A DNA stretch of 18,711 nt from contig JBJMMD010000013.1 of NCBI GenBank assembly GCA_045804965.1, positions 1 to 18,711 of the forward strand, given 5' to 3'. The notes under the pieces are model-generated. The model was not told where the DNA came from. It made no database searches and saw only the letters and a program-made list of their open reading frames with translations. The translations under genes and the position numbers were made by a program. This document shows, in pieces, positions 12,829 through 18,711 of this stretch (position 1 is its first letter; each line of letters begins with the position of its first letter). The DNA comes from CAVTUU01 sp045804965 (GTDB lineage: Bacteria > Chloroflexota > Chloroflexia > Thermomicrobiales > UBA6265).

Positions 12829-14160
12829 CTAGCCCGCGCGGTCCAAGAACTCGGAGGCGACCCAGCCTTTGTCGCCGGTGTCGGGGTTTTTGACCGGGTA
12901 CCAGGTATGGCCGTCGGCTTCTTTCGAGCCGCCGGTTACGGTGAGCACGGTGCCCTGGGGATATGTCGCGACCACCGCGGCGTCAGTCGAGGCGCTCTTC
13001 CGCAGGTTGACGCCCTGATCGTTGGTCACGACCCGGTCTCCAACCGCAAGATCGGTCAGCGGAACGTGTGTGACCTTGGGCTGCGCCTCGTTCGACGGCG
13101 CCGAGCCATCCCAGGTGAAGTACCGCGGGTCGTTGCCCGCCAGATTCGGCAGGATACGGACAAGACTGCCGCTGTATGAGGCTGGAACCTCGAAGACCAC
13201 CCAACCGTCCCGACTTGCACCAGGAAAGTAGCTGCCGCTCGCATCCGGCGCCGGCGGCGTCAGCGTGAGTACGTCGTCGATCGGATTCCCTTCTTCGTCG
13301 GCGAGCTGAAACGCGCTGGGCGAGAGAAACGCCGATTTTCCACCCGTGTGGACATTGGTCACTCGTACCTTGAACGCCAACCACGGGTCCTCGTCGGTCG
13401 CCTCGGCGAGCGTCAACGCCGTCGTTCGATAATCACTCGCGGGATAAAGGTTGTAGACGGCCTCGCCCGACTCGACCTCGGTGACCTGAATTGCCCAATC
13501 GACGGTCACGATCTGCGTATCGAGCGCCGCCGGCGATGCCGGGTCCTTGCCCGCGTCATTCGGTTTCGCCGCCGCCTTGCCAGCGTCCGCCACCCTCGCC
13601 CCGTCTTGCAGCGCGAGCACCCCGTCTGCCCAGTTTCCGGGAATCGTCAGGCTGTCGTAGAGCAAAAGCACCTGCTGTTCGTCGTTCGACTCGCCGAGCA
13701 CGACCCATCCTTCAAGGCTCGCTCCCGGCTCGACCGCGCCGTCGAGAGCAGGATCCGGGACGACGACGCCGACATTGCGATGGACATTACCGGAGGTTCC
13801 CGTGACCGCGAAATCATCGGGCGTAATCGCAAAGGTGCGTTGGCCGGAGTTCGTCACCTTGATCTTGACCAGAAGGTACCCAGACCCATCCGCTGGAGCC
13901 TCGTTCAGGTCGCTGGCGGCCATCACTTGCTGAACTGCCGCATCGCCGGTGACGACGTCGGTAATCACCATCTTCCAGGGACCAATCTGCGCTTCCTGCT
14001 TGAATGGGACGGGATCGTTGCGCGATTGCCCAGCGGCCATAGCCGCCGACCCCGCCAATGCGATCAGCAAGAGCGGGATGAGCAATGACATGAGCTTGCC
14101 GCGCGCGGTGGGACCCCTGTCGCTGGTCAAGCTGAAGAGACGGCCCTTGGCAATCTTCAC
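12829..14160 (-). CDS. Secreted protein with two DUF4352-like domains and one SH3b domain
   Basis: A 443-residue protein. Residues 1-44 form a signal peptide with a long basic N-region and the core LLIPLLLIALAGSAAMAAG. Two beta-sandwich modules of DUF4352/telokin-like type follow: about 58-172 (WKMVITDVVTGDAAV, LLVKIKVTN, EGWVVLGE) and 218-348 (WAIQVTEVESGEAV, LAFKVRVTN, DGWVVFEVP). Their matching order shows internal duplication. A Lys/Asp/Ala linker (about 195-212) separates them. The C-terminal SH3b domain (372-441) contains GVNLRKSAST and WVASEFLD. The start is GTG at 14158-14160 with GAGGAG 7 nt upstream; the open frame to 14370 is rejected because it is Arg-rich and overlaps the divergent gene's start. 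It is probably an extracellular wall-binding or matrix protein. It has no catalytic domain. Confidence 0.87.
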   Translation of the reverse strand: MKIAKGRLFSLTSDRGPTARGKLMSLLIPLLLIALAGSAAMAAGQSRNDPVPFKQEAQIGPWKMVITDVVTGDAAVQQVMAASDLNEAPADGSGYLLVKIKVTNSGQRTFAITPDDFAVTGTSGNVHRNVGVVVPDPALDGAVEPGASLEGWVVLGESNDEQQVLLLYDSLTIPGNWADGVLALQDGARVADAGKAAAKPNDAGKDPASPAALDTQIVTVDWAIQVTEVESGEAVYNLYPASDYRTTALTLAEATDEDPWLAFKVRVTNVHTGGKSAFLSPSAFQLADEEGNPIDDVLTLTPPAPDASGSYFPGASRDGWVVFEVPASYSGSLVRILPNLAGNDPRYFTWDGSAPSNEAQPKVTHVPLTDLAVGDRVVTNDQGVNLRKSASTDAAVVATYPQGTVLTVTGGSKEADGHTWYPVKNPDTGDKGWVASEFLDRAG

Positions 14161-14235
14161 GCGGGAACTCCTCGCGGCACAGACGCCACGGCGACCGCAG
14201 GACTGGTGCTGGCGTTGTCCAGATTGTGTCCGGTC

Positions 14236-14241
14236 ATTGTA
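14236..14241 (-). promoter_or_regulatory. Candidate -10 box for the DUF4352/SH3 gene
   Basis: TACAAT on the minus strand, 75 bp upstream of the GTG start in the 208-bp gap between divergent genes. No convincing -35 at standard spacing was found (TTGGTG lies 19 nt upstream). Confidence 0.3.
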
Positions 14242-14368
14242 CCTATCTCGTCGCCCACCACACCAACCTGCGTTCCGCGCCCCATCTTGCCCAGGCGATC
14301 GCCACCGTGTAGCGTAGACGCCTCTCGATTCGCGGGGCCGCGCGGCCGCATCGCCCGAGGAGCATCGC

Positions 14369-16309
14369 ATGACGCAAGCGCCTTATGGTTCGTGGAAATC
14401 TCCGATCACTTCCGAACTGATCGTCGCCGGCACAATCGATCTGCTCGATCCCATGATCCATGGCCAAGAGATCTATTGGATCGAGGCGCGCCCGGCGGAG
14501 GCCGGCCGCCGTGTGGTTGTTCGTCGCCGCGCGGACGGCACGACCGCCGACATCACGCCCGCTCCCTTGAACGCCCGAACCCGTGTCCACGAGTACGGCG
14601 GCGACGCGGTTGGCGTCCACGGCGGCGCGGTCTTTTTCGCAAACTTCGCCGATCAGGTGGTGTACCGGGTCGATCCCGGGACTGAGCCGCGGGCAATTAC
14701 ACCCAATCTCGGCAATGCGGAATTGCGGTACGCCGATTTCTCGTTCGACGCCGCCAGAAACCGCATCGTCTGTATCCGTGAGGATCACCGGGACCCAGAC
14801 CGGGAAGCGATCAACACGGTCGTCGCGCTCACGCTCGACGGTCCGAACGAAGACGGTGGACAGGTACTCGTGGCTGGCAACGACTTCTATTCCAACCCGC
14901 GTCTCAGCCCGGATGGCGGCCAACTTGCCTGGTTGACCTGGAATCACCCGAACATGCCTTGGGACGGTTGCGAGCTGTGGCTCGCCGATGTCGGACCAGA
15001 CGGCGCGCCGCAACATCCGCGGCTTATCGCCGGTGGCCGCGACGAGTCGATTTTCGAGCCACTCTGGTCTCCGGATGGTGTGCTGACGTTCGTCTCCGAC
15101 CGCACCGAATGGTGGAATCTCTATCAGTTCAAGAACGGCGCGATCGTACCGCTGTGCGAAATGAACGCGGAATTCGGTATGCCGCAATGGATCTTCGGCA
15201 TGTCAACGTATGGATTCGCATCGGCCCAGACGATCGTCTGCATCTACACGAGCGAGGGCAGCTGGAAGCTCGCGACGTTGAACGTGCTCTCGGCCGAGCT
15301 GCGACCGGTTGATTCGCCGCTGACGGTTTATGGCGACGTGCACGCCGGCGAAGGCGCAGCGGTTTTCGTCGCGGGCAGTCCCACCGAGAGCCTGGCGATT
15401 TATCGGTTCGATGTCGGTTCAGAAACGTTGGAGGTGCTGAGGCGATCTTCGACGTTGGCGATCGACCCCGGGTATCTCTCGATCCCACAGCCGATCGAAT
15501 TTCCGACTGAAGACGGCTTGACCGCTCATGGCTTCTTCTACCCACCGACGAACAAGGACTTCACCGCGCCCGCGGACGAGCGGCCGCCGTTGATCGTCCT
15601 CAGCCACGGTGGTCCGACCGCGGCCACCGATACCTCGTTGGACTTCTCAGCGGAATACTGGACGAGTCGCGGGTTTGCTGTGCTCGACGTCAACTACGGC
15701 GGCAGCACCGGCTACGGCCGGTCATACCGCCAACGGTTGAACGACAACTGGGGAATCGTCGACGTCGACGACTGCGTCAATGGCGCGAAGTACTTGGTCG
15801 AGCAGGGACTTGTCGACGGCAACCGGTTGATCATCCGCGGCTGGAGCGCGAGCGGCTATACGACCCTCGCCGCGCTCGCCTTCCGCGATGTGTTCAAGGC
15901 CGGCGCCAGCCACTTCGGAGTCAGCGAGCTCGCATCAATGGCCCAGGACACACACAAGTTCGAGTCGCGTTATCTCGACGGACTGATCGGTCCCTACCCC
16001 GCCGCCAAGGAAATTTACGCTGAGCGTTCGCCGATCAACTCCGTCGACAAGCTCAATGTGCCGCTGATCTTGTTCCAGGGGTTGGAAGATAAGGTCGTCC
16101 CGCCCGATCAGGCGGAGATGATGTACGAAGCGGTGAAGGCCAAGGGCATCCCGGTCGCTTATGTCCCGTTTGAAGGCGAACAACACGGCTTCCGCAAGGC
16201 GGAGAACATCCGCCGCGCCCTCGACGGGGAGCTCTACTTCCTCTCCCGCGTGTTCGATTTTGAATTAGCAGAACCGGTTGAACCCGTTGAGATTGCGAAT
16301 TTGGAGTAA
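14369..16309 (+). CDS. S9 (prolyl oligopeptidase) family peptidase
   Basis: A 646-residue serine peptidase of the dipeptidyl/acylaminoacyl peptidase group that trims peptides. The N-terminal 1-375 is a beta-propeller with WD/PD40-like blades (NPRLSPDGGQLAWLTW 176-191, EPLWSPDGVLTFVSDRTEWW 230-249), which filters substrates. The C-terminal alpha/beta-hydrolase domain (about 380-630) has VLSHGGPTA (410-418, oxyanion region), the nucleophile Ser493 in GWSASGY, Asp574 in GLEDKVVPP and His606 in GEQHGF. The usual G-x-S-x-G is here G-W-S-A-S-G, so the +2 glycine is serine. There is no signal peptide, so it is cytosolic. The start is ATG with GAGGAG (14357-14362) 6 nt upstream. It is monocistronic, divergent from the SH3 gene. 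Confidence 0.93.
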   Translation: MTQAPYGSWKSPITSELIVAGTIDLLDPMIHGQEIYWIEARPAEAGRRVVVRRRADGTTADITPAPLNARTRVHEYGGDAVGVHGGAVFFANFADQVVYRVDPGTEPRAITPNLGNAELRYADFSFDAARNRIVCIREDHRDPDREAINTVVALTLDGPNEDGGQVLVAGNDFYSNPRLSPDGGQLAWLTWNHPNMPWDGCELWLADVGPDGAPQHPRLIAGGRDESIFEPLWSPDGVLTFVSDRTEWWNLYQFKNGAIVPLCEMNAEFGMPQWIFGMSTYGFASAQTIVCIYTSEGSWKLATLNVLSAELRPVDSPLTVYGDVHAGEGAAVFVAGSPTESLAIYRFDVGSETLEVLRRSSTLAIDPGYLSIPQPIEFPTEDGLTAHGFFYPPTNKDFTAPADERPPLIVLSHGGPTAATDTSLDFSAEYWTSRGFAVLDVNYGGSTGYGRSYRQRLNDNWGIVDVDDCVNGAKYLVEQGLVDGNRLIIRGWSASGYTTLAALAFRDVFKAGASHFGVSELASMAQDTHKFESRYLDGLIGPYPAAKEIYAERSPINSVDKLNVPLILFQGLEDKVVPPDQAEMMYEAVKAKGIPVAYVPFEGEQHGFRKAENIRRALDGELYFLSRVFDFELAEPVEPVEIANLE

Positions 16310-16378
16310 CTAACGCTCATCTAGACGAAGCTTCTCCGAGGCTAAGCGCGGCGGCGAGCTAGAACAGCATCCTGTCTC

Positions 16379-16426
16379 AGTCCCGGAGGGACTTCGTTTG
16401 GATTAGCCCGGGGTTTTAACCCCGGG
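16379..16426. repeat. Two-hairpin palindromic repeat between convergent genes
   Basis: AGTCCC-GGA-GGGACT (16379-16393) is followed after 13 nt by CCCGGGGTT-TT-AACCCCGGG (16407-16426). It lies between the convergent S9 peptidase and recA stops, so it can serve as a shared terminator. Damaged relatives are at 5911-5937 and possibly 237-287, so it belongs to a repeat family in this genome. Confidence 0.65.
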
Positions 16427-16453
16427 GTTCTAGCCAGCGCCAAAAGCCGCACC

Positions 16454-17503
16454 CTATTCCTCCGCTTCGTCCTCGTCTCCATTTGTGGGCTCGGCGCCGT
16501 CGAAGGAGAGGCGGCCGGTGAGCTCAGGGGAGCCGGACTTGATTTTCTCCGTGATGTCGCGCATCACGTCCGGATTGTGCTTGAGGAATTCCTTGGCGTT
16601 TTCACGGCCCTGCCCAAGGCGCTCCTCACCAAGGTAAAACCAGGCGCCACTCTTGCGGACGATGCCGAGATCGGTGGCGACGTCAAGCACGCTGCCGGAG
16701 GCAGATATGCCTTCGTTGTACATGATGTCGAATTCGGCCTGGCGGAAAGGCGGCGCGACTTTGTTCTTGACGACTTTTACGCGGACACGGCCGCCGATGG
16801 TGTCGGCGCCGCTCTTGATCGCCTCAATCCGGCGAATGTCGAGCCGGACCGACGCGTAGAACTTCAGCGCGTTGCCGCCGGTTGTCGTTTCCGGGTTGCC
16901 GAACATGATCCCGATCTTCATCCGAAGCTGGTTAATGAAGACGACGGCGGTTTTCGATCTGCTAATTGCGCCGGTGAGCTTCCGCAACGCCTGACTCATC
17001 AGCCGGGCCTGCAAACCGGGGTGCGAATCGCCCATGTCGCCTTCGATTTCCGCTTTCGGCACTAGGGCGGCAACCGAGTCGACCACGACGACGTCGAACG
17101 CACCCGAGCGGACGAGCGTTTCCGCGATTTCGAGCGCCTGTTCCCCGGTATCGGGCTGGGAAATAAAGAGGTCTTCCAGATTGACGCCTAGCCGCTCGGC
17201 GTAGATCGGATCGAGCGCGTGCTCGGCGTCGATGTAAGCGGCCACGCCGCCCGCGCGCTGCGCTTCGGCGATCACGTGCAACGCCAGCGTCGTTTTGCCC
17301 GAGGCCTCTGGTCCATAGATCTCGGTGATTCGCCCGCGGGGAATGCCGCCGATGCCGAGCGCCAGGTCAAGCGCAATGCTGCCCGTCGGGATGCTCTCCA
17401 CCGCCATCTTGTTGGCGTCGCCGAGCTTCATGATCGAGCCTTTGCCAAATTGGCGCTCGATTTGTGTAACTGCGAGGTCGATCGCCCGTGCGCGTTCCGA
17501 CAT
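16454..17503 (-). CDS. recA: Recombinase RecA
   Basis: A 349-residue, full-length RecA, the ATP-dependent strand-exchange protein that also triggers LexA self-cleavage. Visible: Walker A GPEASGKTT (64-72), catalytic Glu94 in DAEHALD, Walker B VVVVDSVAAL (138-147), the mobile loops around GDMGDSHPGLQARLMSQALR (155-174) and FINQLRMKIGIMFGNPETTTGG (189-210, loop L2), and an acidic tail GDEDEAEE. The start is ATG 17501-17503 with GGAAGGA about 9 nt upstream; the open extension to 17581 is rejected because MSERARAIDLAVTQIERQFG is the normal RecA start. recX does not follow downstream; the S9 peptidase is convergent. No intein is present. Confidence 0.98.
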   Translation of the reverse strand: MSERARAIDLAVTQIERQFGKGSIMKLGDANKMAVESIPTGSIALDLALGIGGIPRGRITEIYGPEASGKTTLALHVIAEAQRAGGVAAYIDAEHALDPIYAERLGVNLEDLFISQPDTGEQALEIAETLVRSGAFDVVVVDSVAALVPKAEIEGDMGDSHPGLQARLMSQALRKLTGAISRSKTAVVFINQLRMKIGIMFGNPETTTGGNALKFYASVRLDIRRIEAIKSGADTIGGRVRVKVVKNKVAPPFRQAEFDIMYNEGISASGSVLDVATDLGIVRKSGAWFYLGEERLGQGRENAKEFLKHNPDVMRDITEKIKSGSPELTGRLSFDGAEPTNGDEDEAEE

Positions 17504-17588
17504 GAGGGACTGTCCTTCCTTCGTTGGCTGACCCAGCGGCTGCGCCGGGCGAAGATCAAAATGGCCGCTCGCAGTGATCATCGCTCGG

Positions 17589-17615
17589 ACCTCGCGAGGT
17601 AGAAAATTTGTTCTA
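17589..17615 (-). promoter_or_regulatory. Palindromes upstream of recA, candidate regulator site
   Basis: ACCTCGCGAGGT (17589-17600) is a perfect 12-bp palindrome. It abuts TAGAA-6 nt-TTCTA (17600-17615), a 5-bp dyad in AT-rich DNA that contains GAAC-4 nt-TTTC on the minus strand. It lies 86-112 bp upstream of the recA start, where a LexA site or promoter would be expected. It is not a perfect match to the GAAC-N4-GTTC LexA box. Confidence 0.35.
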
Positions 17616-17741
17616 ATTTCAGCCTAAATGATACCTAATTATGAGGCTCTGGTCAAACGGAAGCAAGCGTGTAACGCGGGCGCAGCCAGCGTCTCGCGGG
17701 ACACATTTTGCGCCGTATAAACGGTGGATGGGGCATTCATT

Positions 17742-17840
17742 CGTAGGGGCGCACTGCTGTGCACCCGGATCTGGATGCGACCCGTTGTCATTGTCAACTG
17801 CCGTCTTCACCAGGCGGGCGTACGGCTGTACGCCCCTACG
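17742..17840. repeat. 99-bp inverted-repeat (MITE-like) element
   Basis: The perfect 10-bp terminal inverted repeats CGTAGGGGCG (17742-17751) and CGCCCCTACG (17831-17840) each extend inward into a subsidiary palindrome: GGGCG...CACCC-type at 17747-17766 and GGGCGTACGGCTGTACGCCC at 17816-17835. No transposase is encoded. A degraded relative is at 311-404. It lies 39 bp beyond the stop of the discoidin-like gene. Confidence 0.7.
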
Positions 17841-17879
17841 GAACGACGATCCCACGCACCGTTGACCCAACCACGGAGC

Positions 17880-18711
17880 CTACGGCGACGTACATGGATC
17901 ACCGACTGGCAGCATCTCAACTTCCGCCAAACCGCCAACTTTCGCCGCGTTGTTCGGGTTCGGGAAGCGGAAGCGAACGAATCGCCAGCTTGACCCGACC
18001 GTCAGTTCGTGCCAATCGCCCGGCGTGACGTCGACTGCGGGGTGGTCTTCCCAGGTCGTGCCATCGCTTGAGAGCGAGACGATCATGCCGGCGGCCGCAG
18101 CCGCGTCGGTCACCTGCCAGCGAATCTTGTCGATCGCCTGTGGTCCGCCGAGATCGACGACGATCTGGGCCGGATCGTTGTCAACCGGAGGAGGCGTCGC
18201 CAGCCACGAGGTGGCCAGGTCTTGATCGAAGATGACCGCGGCGCTGGGCGCGCCTACCGTTTGGTCCACCGCGGCGGGCGTGAGCGGCGTGGCCGTGGCC
18301 GGAACACAAGTCGGGGACTCGGTTGGCAATGCGGTGGGCGTCTCAGCTGGCGCCTCGGTGGGAACCTCGGTTGGTGGCTCAACCGTCGCGGTCGCGGTTT
18401 CAGTCGGAATCGCCTCGCTCGCCGCCGGCGAGGCGATGGGAACGGTCGCAGTGGCTGTTGGCGAAGGGATTGGCGTTGGCGATTTCGTGCTGGCGGAGGT
18501 GGCGCCGGTGACGTCAAACGCGTTCGTTTGGGCTCGAGCGATGGTGCCGTCGCCCCGCACCTTCTGCGGCCCCAGCGCCGCCCACGCCGGCACCTTCAGG
18601 TTGACATTGGCGCTGCCGGTGCTGCTCGTCGTCACCCGCGCCAGCTCGACCCAGGACGATCCGTGCAACCAGCGGATGCGCACGGTTTCTTGCTGCGCAT
18701 AGCCGCGCAGC
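17880..18711 (-). CDS. Secreted Thr/Pro-linker protein with discoidin (F5/8 type C)-like domain, 5' end missing
   Basis: The frame is open to the right edge, so the start is outside; 277 codons are visible. A GTG at 18681-18683 is internal, because the frame continues upstream as LRGYAQQET. The visible part begins with a beta-rich, Ig-like repeat (YAQQETVRIRWLHGSSWVEL on to GDGTIARAQTNAFDV), which suggests more such repeats upstream. A Thr/Pro/Ala-rich linker of about 70 residues follows (for example SPTPIPSPTATATV), typical of a stalk or wall-spanning segment. The last 130 residues are discoidin-like: DQDLATSWLATPP, QIVVDLGGPQAIDKIRW, SSDGTTWEDH, WRFVRFRFPNPNN, GLAEVEML; such domains usually bind sugars or surfaces. 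It is probably an extracellular adhesion or wall-binding protein; any catalytic domain would be outside the window. Confidence 0.8.
   Translation of the reverse strand, partial: LRGYAQQETVRIRWLHGSSWVELARVTTSSTGSANVNLKVPAWAALGPQKVRGDGTIARAQTNAFDVTGATSASTKSPTPIPSPTATATVPIASPAASEAIPTETATATVEPPTEVPTEAPAETPTALPTESPTCVPATATPLTPAAVDQTVGAPSAAVIFDQDLATSWLATPPPVDNDPAQIVVDLGGPQAIDKIRWQVTDAAAAAGMIVSLSSDGTTWEDHPAVDVTPGDWHELTVGSSWRFVRFRFPNPNNAAKVGGLAEVEMLPVGDPCTSP

Larger units (their letters stand above)
17504..17879. other. Gap between recA and the discoidin-like gene
   Basis: A 376-bp stretch without a believable gene. It holds the recA leader, the palindromes at 17589-17615, an AT-rich stretch at about 17600-17645 likely to contain the recA promoter, and the 99-bp inverted-repeat element. 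Short frames across it are products of the repeat. Confidence 0.45.

Noticed and set aside
14161..14370. 70-residue extension of the DUF4352/SH3 protein
   Set aside because: Low-quality composition, overlaps the divergent peptidase start, and would bury the signal peptide; the GTG at 14160 has a good ribosome binding site.
14243..15187. 314-residue minus-strand reading frame
   Set aside because: Mirror of the S9 peptidase N-terminal half; the peptidase frame has family motifs and a ribosome binding site.
18232..18702. 156-residue plus-strand reading frame rich in Val, Ala and Gly
   Set aside because: Complement of the Thr/Pro-rich linker on the minus strand, whose frame continues into a recognisable discoidin-like domain.

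Overview
The window is about 18.7 kb of GC-rich (roughly 60% or more by eye) bacterial chromosome. The gene content suggests a Chloroflexota-type organism, possibly Thermomicrobia-like: large secreted proteins built from bacterial SH3 repeats, a DUF4352-like/SH3 protein, Thr/Pro-rich linkers, GTG and TTG starts, and many small palindromic repeats between genes. This placement is inference; recA (16454-17503) is the best marker in the window for testing it.

Layout from left to right. (1) The end of a DAHP synthase gene (to 161), then about 400 bp of hairpins and repeat relics. (2) A small accessory stretch: a TfoX N-terminal-domain protein (-), a SAM methyltransferase (+), and a Phd/PIN toxin-antitoxin pair (-) with a candidate operator. 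(3) A 782-aa secreted cell-wall hydrolase (seven SH3b domains plus NlpC/P60, -) behind a roughly 1.1 kb gene-free, hairpin-rich region. (4) A minus-strand stress block: a phosphoribosyltransferase/erythromycin-esterase fusion, an Hsp20 chaperone and a small membrane protein. (5) A minus-strand set of a PLDc_N membrane protein, a histone-deacetylase-fold amidohydrolase and a coiled-coil protein; the last two overlap by 4 bp. (6) A secreted DUF4352-like/SH3 protein (-) divergent from an S9 prolyl-oligopeptidase-family peptidase (+). (7) recA (-), then a 99-bp inverted-repeat element and the C-terminal part of a secreted Thr/Pro-linker plus discoidin-like protein that runs off the right edge.

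Functionally this is a mixed housekeeping and envelope region (aroF, recA, S9 peptidase, three secreted wall or adhesion proteins) with some stress and accessory genes. The most notable points are: (a) the Hsp20 then phosphoribosyltransferase-esterase gene order, which from memory matches hspX-Rv2030c of Mycobacterium tuberculosis; (b) an esterase domain that has lost its signature histidine; (c) cysteine pairs spaced exactly 35 residues apart in four of the seven SH3b repeats and absent from the other three; (d) a probably leaderless deacetylase mRNA coupled to a coiled-coil partner; (e) at least two families of small palindromic repeats. No tRNA, rRNA, CRISPR array or transposase gene was found.
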